A stretch of 64,000 nucleotides of DNA, taken from the NCBI RefSeq assembly GCF_030503855.1, contig NZ_CP129971.1, positions 3,968,001-4,032,000 of the forward strand, given 5' to 3'. The notes beneath the pieces are model-generated. The model saw nothing but the letters and a program-made list of their open reading frames with translations, was not told the origin of the DNA and searched no databases. The stretch is from Marivirga salinae. Lineage in GTDB: Bacteria > Bacteroidota > Bacteroidia > Cytophagales > Cyclobacteriaceae. Each line of letters opens with the position of its first letter. Position 1 is the first letter of the stretch. A program made the translations under genes and the position numbers. Shown here piece by piece: positions 57,204 through 64,000 of this stretch.

Positions 57204-58018
57204 TTCCTCCTCAATTTATAATGCATAGAAAGACTGTGAGAAAAGCCCATTTCTGCATGATTACTTAGAGCATAATCCCATTGCAAGCTTAAATAACTGA
57301 AACCTAGTCCATAAAATGATTGAAATGAACCGCTATTAACACCCGTTCGCAAATAGAATTTATTTAGAAATCTATATTCGGCTCCAAGCTTCAACATGCT
57401 TGGTTTCACAATATCTTTCTCAATTTCAGCATTAAGCATGAAGTAATCTCGTGGGCGGTATGAGACCCCAAGCTTTAGCAAAGTTGGCACTCTTCGATCT
57501 TCACCTGTAAGTAAACTGGATTGGCTAATATTCAAAGCTTGAGCCCCTACAATCAATTGAGGAGTTATTGTGGCAATTCCACCAAAATCAATGGAATAAG
57601 TTCCTTTACTTCCAAAATCCTGAACTTGATATTGGAGATAATTTGCTCTTCCTCCTAATTTAATGATTCCAATCGCTGTAGCATAGCCAAAAGAAATTTT
57701 ATGTTCATTATAAATATCATCTCCAAAGCGGAAAACATTTAAAGCGGCATATCCAAAAGGCAATTTCCCAGTTACACCAGCGGCCATAAAATCCATACCT
57801 GGCATTCCAAACCTATTTTCATAAGTAGCACCTACTTCTAAGCTTTCGGTAGTTGTTATCCCTGCTGTATTTTGAAAAGATGCCCAATAACCGTCAAGTG
57901 TGACTGAGGCATCCCCCATTCCAATAACCCTACTTGAAACCGGAGCGTAAATAGACTGAGCATGAATTTGAAATGCCGTAAACAGTAGGATGGGGAGGAT
58001 TTGGTTGAATTTTTTCAT
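57200..58018 (-). CDS. PorV/PorQ-like outer-membrane barrel protein
   Basis: The protein has 272 residues with a signal peptide ending QIHAQ (about 21). The first mature segment, SSRVIGMGDASVTLDGYWASFQNTAGI, has the G-M-G-x-A ... N-P/T-A-G pattern of PorV/PorQ and FadL-like barrels. The rest reads as 12-14 beta strands. PorV and PorQ work with the type IX secretion machine at the outer membrane. Assignment to one of the two is not possible from sequence alone. It is upstream of, and overlaps by four bases, the HhH-barrel gene, which it may assist. Confidence 0.75.
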   Translation of the reverse strand: MKKFNQILPILLFTAFQIHAQSIYAPVSSRVIGMGDASVTLDGYWASFQNTAGITTTESLEVGATYENRFGMPGMDFMAAGVTGKLPFGYAALNVFRFGDDIYNEHKISFGYATAIGIIKLGGRANYLQYQVQDFGSKGTYSIDFGGIATITPQLIVGAQALNISQSSLLTGEDRRVPTLLKLGVSYRPRDYFMLNAEIEKDIVKPSMLKLGAEYRFLNKFYLRTGVNSGSFQSFYGLGFSYLSLQWDYALSNHAEMGFSHSLSMHYKLRRK

Positions 58019-58074
58019 GTACTTTATTAAATCATCAACTCTAAGTCATTAATTTAGCTTAGAGCCATAAAAAT

Positions 58075-58719
58075 ATGAAAGTGAAAAATTATAAAAAATA
58101 TTGGATATGCGCAATTATATTAACATGCTTTAATTATCAAATTTCTGCCCAAATAGACTCTATATTTTACAATTCAGGTGAATTGAAAGCTTTCGGTGAA
58201 CTAAAAAATGAGCTTAAACATGGTGAATGGAAATACTTTTATCCTAAAGGAAAATTAAATGCCACTCATCATTATAATGAAGGGAAATTTAACGGGAAGA
58301 TCATTAAATATTTTCCTGACGGACAGATTTTAGCAGAGGAAAACTGGGTGAAAGATGAACTCCAAGGTGAATCCACCTATTATTTTGAAAACGGGCAGGT
58401 TGAAAAGCAAGGCAAATATTTAAATAGCAGTTATCATGGTGAATGGGAATTTTACTATGAAAATGGAAAGCTAAGGCAAATAGGAAATTATAATAAGGCT
58501 ATTCCAAACGGACTTTGGATATATTATAATGAATCAGGTCAAATCGTGCAAAAAGGAAATTATAAAAACGGAAAAGAAGATGGAATTTGGCAATATTTCG
58601 ATGATAAAGGACGAAAAACCTATGAAGGGCATTACACAAAGGGAGAGAAAACGGGTGATTGGTATTATTTCAACAGATTTGGCAAAAAGAAAAAGGTAGA
58701 TAAATCAGAACTAGATTAA
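58075..58719 (+). CDS. Secreted MORN-repeat protein (YwqK-like)
   Basis: The protein has 214 residues with a signal peptide ending QISAQ (about 26). It contains about seven MORN-like units of 20-25 residues, each with the frame G-x-W-x-Y-Y-x-x-G-K/Q, for example HGEWKYFYPKGKL, NGKIIKYFPDGQIL, HGEWEFYYENGKLRQIGNY and DGIWQYFDDKGRK. Known proteins with this repeat are often called YwqK-type antitoxins, but that name says nothing firm about function. The stop overlaps the BamA-like gene on the other strand by four bases. Confidence 0.85.
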   Translation: MKVKNYKKYWICAIILTCFNYQISAQIDSIFYNSGELKAFGELKNELKHGEWKYFYPKGKLNATHHYNEGKFNGKIIKYFPDGQILAEENWVKDELQGESTYYFENGQVEKQGKYLNSSYHGEWEFYYENGKLRQIGNYNKAIPNGLWIYYNESGQIVQKGNYKNGKEDGIWQYFDDKGRKTYEGHYTKGEKTGDWYYFNRFGKKKKVDKSELD

Positions 58720-60359
58720 ATCCCAGACTTCACATTAATAAAAAAGCCTGCTTCATTTAATGCATTAATAGAATATTCTAGCCTTAGCACCGCATCATAA
58801 TATGTTACTATGTCTAATCCAGCACCATAGCTATAAATATATCTGTTTGATAAAATCGAATTGACTGTGGTGCGACTGCTTTCTGGCAAGTTGTTTTGGA
58901 CATAACCTTGATCAAAAAACACTTTAAAATAAGCCGCAATTGGCACTTTTCTAAATTGCTTCAAAGGCATTAATCTTCCTAAATTGGCCTCAATTGAAAA
59001 TATTCTTTTCTTCAACTCCATTTTATTCATTATATAATGTTGCCCTTGTATAACATATAGCTCATAACCTTTCAATAGATTATTTGCAAACCCCAATCCT
59101 TGCATATTATTGTAGGGTTGAAACCTAGGATAACTCGTATAGCCAGTAAGTGAAGAAGCTATATTGAAATTATGTTTTAAAGGTTTATAATAAGCTACTA
59201 AAGCCTCAGCAGATCCTTGATTTATATCATTAAAAATACCCAACCCAATTTTAGACAACCTTCCATCAATCAAAAATCCTTTCAAAGGATAATTATTTCT
59301 GTCTCTAAAATCTCTTCTGAAAATATAGGTTAAACCAAAATAATCTTGTTCTAAATCTCTATTTGACCCTAAATAATCTTCATTGAATTGTAATACTTCT
59401 TCAAGAATAGTCGTACGCGAATAAGTTAAGCGCAGAGTATGTGTGTTATAAAAAGACTCTCTATAATTAAAGAAAACATTACTAGTAAGTGTGTTTGAAA
59501 TTATTTGTCTTTCATTATCATCTCCAAAAATACTATCAGCACTAATGAACAATCTTTTATTTTCAACATTAGTATAATCGATTTGGTCCAGTTCACTAAA
59601 TGAAAAACTTAGTCCCATCCCGAAGGTTTGATCTTTATTAAGGTAGGGAATATTATATCCAAAGTAGAAGCGCCTTTTAAACCCAAATTGGGCCATTGCT
59701 GAAAGTCTTTCGTTCAGACCTCTCACATTAAATTGATCAAATTTAAATCCATATTCGAATCGATCAGTTGCAGCATTCTGATTAAAAAGCCAATCGCTAA
59801 AATTCCTGTCTGCTAATTTAAATATAACACTAGGCCAGATATACCACCTTTCCTCAACAAAGAAAATTACATTCACACTATTTTCAGAATTTTCCGCAAA
59901 CTCAAGCTCAGCCTTTACACTATTGAATAAACCTGTATTGAAAATTTTATTTTCATCTAACTTAATCAGCTCCCGTAATTCCTTAAAAGTATAACTAACA
60001 TTGGTTTGAAGATCGATCTCTCTAGTTATAATTCTCTTTTTAGTCTTTTTATTACCTTTAATTTCTATATTCTCTAGAAAAAGAATTCGATTTTGTAGAC
60101 TATCTCCTGGACTATTGACAATTTCTAAATTTCCAGGATCAGTATCAACAGAAACTTGACCATTGGCATTTTGTAAACCAACCATCACAAATAGAAATAT
60201 AATAACCCATCTTAAAGAAGTATTTATAAATTTCTTTTCATTAATTGTGTTATATGTAATAAGATTTCTGATATTCTGAATAATTTTAAATACTAAATAA
60301 ACTGCTTTGAAAACATTATCTAAAGATAAAGTCGCAAAAACCATACGTAAAGTTGCCAC
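58716..60359 (-). CDS. BamA/TamA-like outer-membrane protein, start uncertain
   Basis: The frame encodes 547 residues from ATG 60359. A membrane-export signal appears only at about residues 42-67 ([18 protein letters not shown] ending NANGQ). A POTRA-like domain follows ([30 protein letters not shown], read in parts), then a 16-strand-type barrel ending in VKSGI. The first 41 codons overlap yidD on the other strand and do not look like an export signal. An ATG at 60241 sits directly before the signal but one base out of frame; one extra A in its A tract would give a standard start. Thus either the start is noncanonical or a one-base deletion is present. The family inserts or secretes outer-membrane proteins. 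Confidence 0.8.
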   Translation of the reverse strand: MATLRMVFATLSLDNVFKAVYLVFKIIQNIRNLITYNTINEKKFINTSLRWVIIFLFVMVGLQNANGQVSVDTDPGNLEIVNSPGDSLQNRILFLENIEIKGNKKTKKRIITREIDLQTNVSYTFKELRELIKLDENKIFNTGLFNSVKAELEFAENSENSVNVIFFVEERWYIWPSVIFKLADRNFSDWLFNQNAATDRFEYGFKFDQFNVRGLNERLSAMAQFGFKRRFYFGYNIPYLNKDQTFGMGLSFSFSELDQIDYTNVENKRLFISADSIFGDDNERQIISNTLTSNVFFNYRESFYNTHTLRLTYSRTTILEEVLQFNEDYLGSNRDLEQDYFGLTYIFRRDFRDRNNYPLKGFLIDGRLSKIGLGIFNDINQGSAEALVAYYKPLKHNFNIASSLTGYTSYPRFQPYNNMQGLGFANNLLKGYELYVIQGQHYIMNKMELKKRIFSIEANLGRLMPLKQFRKVPIAAYFKVFFDQGYVQNNLPESSRTTVNSILSNRYIYSYGAGLDIVTYYDAVLRLEYSINALNEAGFFINVKSGI

Positions 60360-60552
60360 TTGGCCTGTATTATTCTATCAGTATGGTATATCGCCTTTAT
60401 TCCCATCCTCATGTCGATTCACGCCTACTTGTTCAGAATACACCAAACAGGCAATTTTAAAATACGGTTTAATAAAAGGTTCGAAATTATCAGCTAAACG
60501 GATTTCAAAATGTCATCCATGGGGTGGGTCGGGATATGATCCAGTACCTTAA
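60307..60552 (+). CDS. yidD: Membrane protein insertion efficiency factor
   Basis: The protein has 81 residues, starting at TTG 60307 (no ATG is available in frame). It has the YidD signature: [29 protein letters not shown] with three conserved Cys, and the ending [13 protein letters not shown]. It is a small membrane-associated factor that assists YidC in inserting proteins. It overlaps the 5' part of the BamA-like frame on the other strand and the last four bases of lgt. Confidence 0.93.
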   Translation: MKTLSKDKVAKTIRKVATWPVLFYQYGISPLFPSSCRFTPTCSEYTKQAILKYGLIKGSKLSAKRISKCHPWGGSGYDPVP

Positions 60553-61637
60553 TTCCGTTTTTGAGCCCTAACCGATTGAATTACAAAATAAATTCCTGCC
60601 AATACTAGGGGAATACTGAGCCACTGCCCCATATTTAATGCCAGCCCCTCTTCAAAAGCAACCTGATTTTCTTTTATAAACTCTAAAAAGAATCTTGACC
60701 CAAAACCACCAATTAGAAATATACCAAAAAGTCTTCCATCTGCCAATCCACTTCTATTATTGTTCCACAAATAAAATAATAATACAAAAATTAGAAAATG
60801 TGAAATGGCCTCATATAATTGTGTTGCATGCCTTGGAACACCATTTCCATAAGTTGTTGCATATACAAAATCTCCCTTTTGGTTATATTCAAATTTAGCA
60901 TTTTTCGAAAATACAACGTGCTGGCTAATATTTGAATCTTGTAATTTGCTTAACAATTTAGTTTCCGTAAACCTCTTTACATCCTCCATTTTGTTTTGAT
61001 TGTTGTACGAAACAACTAATTTAACAGGATAATCAAACTCACGCTCTTCTGTTCCCTCAATCAAACTAGAAGATTTAACACTTTCAACCTCCACATCTTC
61101 TATGGCGGTAGTTAAATAGTTTAGTCTTAATTCAACTTCACGACCAAAAACAACTCCATAGGCTTTGTCAGTTGGCTCCCCTATAATTTCTGAATTCATG
61201 AAATTACCAGTCCGTATCAAAACAGCTGTAATCGCTACTACTATTACTATCCTGTCTAGAATCCATAAATAACTAATATCTTTATATTTTCTAGCAAATA
61301 AATAAAGCGCAATCAAGATTCCAATTGCCCCACCATGACTAGCCAATCCACCTTCCCAAACTTTAAAGATGTCCACTGGATTGCTTAGATATCGAACAGG
61401 CTCATAAAACAAAACATGACCTAACCTTGCACCAATAATTGTAGCAATTACCATATACAACGTAAGAATCTCAACTTGTCTCTCTTTTTTACCTTCTTTT
61501 TTGAAGATATGAAACATTATTTGTTGAGAAATGATAAAACCTAAGGCAAAAAGTAAACCATACCACCTTAATTCAGTAAATCCCAAATCCACAATATATG
61601 GTTTGGGTGACCACACTATATAGCTAAGCATATTCAA
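60549..61637 (-). CDS. lgt: Prolipoprotein diacylglyceryl transferase
   Basis: The protein has 362 residues and about seven membrane helices. Key regions are [44 protein letters not shown] and the Lgt signature [16 protein letters not shown]. It attaches diacylglycerol to the lipobox Cys of prolipoproteins. A hydrophilic insert of about 85 residues (roughly 180-265) after the signature makes it longer than the usual 260-300. The C-terminal [11 protein letters not shown] and [21 protein letters not shown] segments are present. It follows nadE by 46 bases. Confidence 0.95.
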   Translation of the reverse strand: MNMLSYIVWSPKPYIVDLGFTELRWYGLLFALGFIISQQIMFHIFKKEGKKERQVEILTLYMVIATIIGARLGHVLFYEPVRYLSNPVDIFKVWEGGLASHGGAIGILIALYLFARKYKDISYLWILDRIVIVVAITAVLIRTGNFMNSEIIGEPTDKAYGVVFGREVELRLNYLTTAIEDVEVESVKSSSLIEGTEEREFDYPVKLVVSYNNQNKMEDVKRFTETKLLSKLQDSNISQHVVFSKNAKFEYNQKGDFVYATTYGNGVPRHATQLYEAISHFLIFVLLFYLWNNNRSGLADGRLFGIFLIGGFGSRFFLEFIKENQVAFEEGLALNMGQWLSIPLVLAGIYFVIQSVRAQKRN

Positions 61638-61683
61638 TTTTCGTTTAGCACAAAATTAGGGTAAAAACAGTAATCTCAATGAT

Positions 61684-63534
61684 TTATTCTGCTTTTTCCA
61701 ATTCTTCAAGTTCTTCTTTAAAAGATGATGACAAGATTGGGAACCTACACCAGGTTTTAGGGTCTACATTATAGTCATCTAAATGAAAGGAAACGGCTAT
61801 TCGTTCTCTTTTCCATTGGTTTCTAGACCACAGCTTAAAAAATTTCTGTATGGAAGGTTTAAGGATATTTATATTTCCATCCCATGAGATTTTTAATTCC
61901 TTATAAATCTCGACTGGGGAAAATCGTTCTCTAATAGCCAATTCTTCAATTTTTTGTAATAAAGGATATGGCATCAAATCCGTTTCATCAGATTGAGCTT
62001 TATTTTCTGGTCTCAATTCCGCTGTAGGTTGTAAGCTATTGACATAACTCAGAGATTTATATCCTAAGTTTTTTTCTGCCCATTTTAGCCATTGTATAAT
62101 AAAAGGTTTACCTATTGCAGCAATAGGTGCAATACTGCCACTTGTATCACCATCCATTGTGGTATATCCAACACTTCCTTCGCTTCTATTGGAAGTGGTT
62201 AAGAGCAAAGCATTTTTGATATTGGCTAATATCCAAATAATTGGAGAACGTGCTCTTGCTTGAATATTTTGAAGTGCAATATCATCTTGTTCCCAGTTTA
62301 ACTTCCTACCAATATTATCTGATATTTTCTGAGTGTATCCATTTACTTCATCATCTATATTCCAATGATAAAAAATAGCACCAATTTCATTTGCAAGCTT
62401 TTTTGCTGATTCGAAAGTTGTATAACCTGAGTTTTCTGTGCTTTGATAAGCAGTAGTAAAAATACGGTTTGCTATTATTTTACTTGCCTCTTCTTCAATT
62501 TTTAGTTCTTCATACCAGTCAGCTTTATGGATTTTTTTTAGAAATAATTCCAAACCTAATTCCTCAATGCCTAAGCGAATCATTTCAGCCACTAAAACAG
62601 CTGAAGTGGATGAATCCGCTCCCCCACTTAAAGAAAGCACAAATCCATTGCTATAGCTTTTTCTAAGGTAGTCGAATAATGCTAAACTAACTGCTTTCCT
62701 GAATTCTTGATTAGGATTTGATTTAAAAGGAGAAGCAATTTTCGCATGATCTTTCTGCGTATCCCAAATTCCCAATTGATAATTCCTAAAAGACAATAAC
62801 TCATTTCTGAATTTCAGCTCACCATTTTTAGCAATCATCAATTCACCATCATAAATCATTCTTCCAGCTTCATTTCCGAGAAGATTAGCATAAATGTAAG
62901 TGCAATTGTATTTTTCAGAACTGCTCAACACTAAATCCTGTCTGCTTAAAGACTTGTCAATAGCGAAATGGCTGGCAGATGGATTCAATATTAAATTTAC
63001 GCCCCTTTCACATAATCTATTCGCAGGACGGTCGTCCCTCCAAGCATCTTCACATATTTCAAAACCAATCGTATACTCTTCAAACTCGATTACATAATCT
63101 CCAATTGGAATTTCTTTCCCATTCAAACTTATATTAGCCTGCTTACCTACTTCCCAGGCTGTAAACCAACGGGGTTCATAATGAACACCATCTTGGGCTA
63201 AATTTTGTTTCGGAATTATGTATTGGATTTGCCCTCCAGAACAAAATGCTACACAATTGTACATTTTGTCTTCAAATTTTATGGGTAAACCTGCGGTAAA
63301 AGCAAGATTTGGTGCTGCAGGAAGTATCTTTTCGGTTAATGTCTTTAGCGCTTTTCTCCACATCCATTCACTTAAAAAGACATCTTCGCAGCCATAACCA
63401 CAAATGCTTAATTCTGGGAAACACAATAATTTAACATCCTGCTGTTGAGCATCATTTAAAGCTTCTAAAATATTGTGAGTATTTCCATCCCAATCCATTG
63501 GGATTTGATTAAGCGTTGCACCTGCAATTTTCAT
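61684..63534 (-). CDS. nadE: Glutamine-dependent NAD+ synthase
   Basis: The protein has 616 residues, a two-domain enzyme. The N-terminal nitrilase-type glutaminase (about 1-260) has Glu in CFPELSICGYGCED, Lys in PKQNLAQDG and Cys in FEICEDAWRDDRP. The C-terminal synthetase (about 290-600) has the PP-loop LSGGADSSTSAVL and LTTSNRSEGSVGYTTMDGDTSG. It amidates deamido-NAD+ with ATP, using ammonia from glutamine channelled between the domains. It lies 36 bases after rnc on the same strand. Confidence 0.96.
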   Translation of the reverse strand: MKIAGATLNQIPMDWDGNTHNILEALNDAQQQDVKLLCFPELSICGYGCEDVFLSEWMWRKALKTLTEKILPAAPNLAFTAGLPIKFEDKMYNCVAFCSGGQIQYIIPKQNLAQDGVHYEPRWFTAWEVGKQANISLNGKEIPIGDYVIEFEEYTIGFEICEDAWRDDRPANRLCERGVNLILNPSASHFAIDKSLSRQDLVLSSSEKYNCTYIYANLLGNEAGRMIYDGELMIAKNGELKFRNELLSFRNYQLGIWDTQKDHAKIASPFKSNPNQEFRKAVSLALFDYLRKSYSNGFVLSLSGGADSSTSAVLVAEMIRLGIEELGLELFLKKIHKADWYEELKIEEEASKIIANRIFTTAYQSTENSGYTTFESAKKLANEIGAIFYHWNIDDEVNGYTQKISDNIGRKLNWEQDDIALQNIQARARSPIIWILANIKNALLLTTSNRSEGSVGYTTMDGDTSGSIAPIAAIGKPFIIQWLKWAEKNLGYKSLSYVNSLQPTAELRPENKAQSDETDLMPYPLLQKIEELAIRERFSPVEIYKELKISWDGNINILKPSIQKFFKLWSRNQWKRERIAVSFHLDDYNVDPKTWCRFPILSSSFKEELEELEKAE

Positions 63535-63570
63535 AATACTTTTTTTAGAATACCTGTTTATGGCTACGAA

Positions 63571-64000
63571 CTATATAAGCTTTAATTTTTGACATGCTTT
63601 AAAAGCAGCATTCTGTTCTGCTTTCTTTTTATTGAGACCAGCTCCCTTTGAGATTTTATTACCATTTACAATAATAACAGCCCTAAATTCTCTTTTCGTA
63701 CCCTCTTGCTTTTGGTCTTCAACATCAAATCTTATAGATTTATTAACTTTCTGAGACCACTCAATAAGAATGCTTTTATAATTGGTATTGTTTTCAATTA
63801 TCTCATCTAAATCGAAATGAGGTATAATTAATTTATTGATGATAAATCTTTGACAATATTTATAACCTCTATCAATATAAACAGCCCCAATGAAAGCTTC
63901 CATCATATCACCATAAATAGATTTAAAATGAAAGCGACTTTTGGAAAAATCAGATTCAAGCATTTGACTGATCCCGATTTTTTTTGCTAGAAGGCTTAAA
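63571..64000 (-). CDS. rnc: Ribonuclease III, C-terminal part
   Basis: The frame enters from beyond base 64000 (LSLLAKKIGISQM upstream of the first visible ATG), so only the last 142 or so codons are seen. The end of the catalytic domain is present with SIYGDMMEAFIGAVYIDRGY (catalytic Asp and Glu). The double-stranded RNA-binding domain follows (NYKSILIEWSQKVN, FRAVIIVNGNKISKGAGLNKKKAEQNAAF, read in parts). It processes rRNA and structured RNA. The first domain lies outside the window. Confidence 0.95.
   Translation of the reverse strand, partial: LSLLAKKIGISQMLESDFSKSRFHFKSIYGDMMEAFIGAVYIDRGYKYCQRFIINKLIIPHFDLDEIIENNTNYKSILIEWSQKVNKSIRFDVEDQKQEGTKREFRAVIIVNGNKISKGAGLNKKKAEQNAAFKACQKLKLI

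Overview
The window is AT-rich chromosomal DNA from a member of the Bacteroidota, most likely a marine Cytophagales bacterium of the Marivirga type. Evidence: the readable promoters follow the Bacteroidota TTTG / TAnnTTTG pattern (met leader, tRNA-Leu, sucD, tauE); start codons are generally not preceded by strong Shine-Dalgarno sequences; many exported proteins have a signal peptide ending in A-Q or S-Q; and two proteins end in type IX secretion (T9SS) sorting domains. The genus is an inference from overall gene content. I see no insertion sequence, prophage, CRISPR array or rRNA operon.

Layout. 1-1.3 kb: the edge of a minus-strand operon with a stand-alone ethylene-receptor-like membrane domain and a histidine kinase whose 3' end lies outside the window. 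1.5-3.8 kb: a FUSC-family membrane protein split by a one-base frameshift. 3.8-6.1 kb: small accessory genes (YdeI-like, YciI-like, a nucleotidyltransferase-fold protein with a tiny partner ORF, OsmC-like). 6.2-9 kb: ECF sigma factor, anti-sigma factor and a secreted coiled-coil protein. 9-19.9 kb: metabolic and stress genes (ATP-grasp-like, shikimate-dehydrogenase-like, KdsC-like phosphatase, OsmC, LuxC-type acyl-CoA reductase, AtoE-like transporter, menI-menF, MarR, ligase-associated exonuclease). 20-28 kb: a housekeeping block, with rsh-fur-STAS-purA on the minus strand and tRNA-Leu, tig, clpP, clpX on the plus strand. 28-33.2 kb: rimK, then the methionine operon metY-metX-hom behind a long composite leader. 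33.2-42 kb: lysoplasmalogenase-like protein, a short T9SS-sorted protein, nnr, a DUF2256 mini-gene, sucD, a DUF1456 protein, a sulfur pair (MBL-rhodanese and TauE/SafE) and a MATE transporter. 42-58.7 kb: mainly envelope proteins (a giant TPR-CHAT protein, VPS10-like repeats, M23 peptidase, outer-membrane barrels), plus an M42 peptidase, a cold-shock protein and a SixA phosphatase. 58.7-64 kb: BamA/TamA-like protein, yidD, lgt, nadE and the 3' part of rnc.

The most interesting system is the metY leader (about 32.66-33.17 kb). A Bacteroidota promoter is followed by a SAM-I riboswitch. Its closing P1 stem ends seven bases before the ATG of a 48-codon leader ORF that finishes in Met-Arg-Met-Cys-Met-Cys-Cys-Cys-Cys-stop. 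A perfect hairpin is built from the last Cys codons, with the stop codon in its loop, and a second terminator-like hairpin lies further on. This looks like serial sensing of SAM by RNA and of Cys/Met by ribosome stalling in front of metY-metX-hom. The second highlight is the split ethylene-receptor-like operon at the left edge. The third is a pair of identical-arm palindromes (GTAAC-N4-GTTAC) in front of both sulfur genes, one placed about 41.5 bases before the predicted transcription start.
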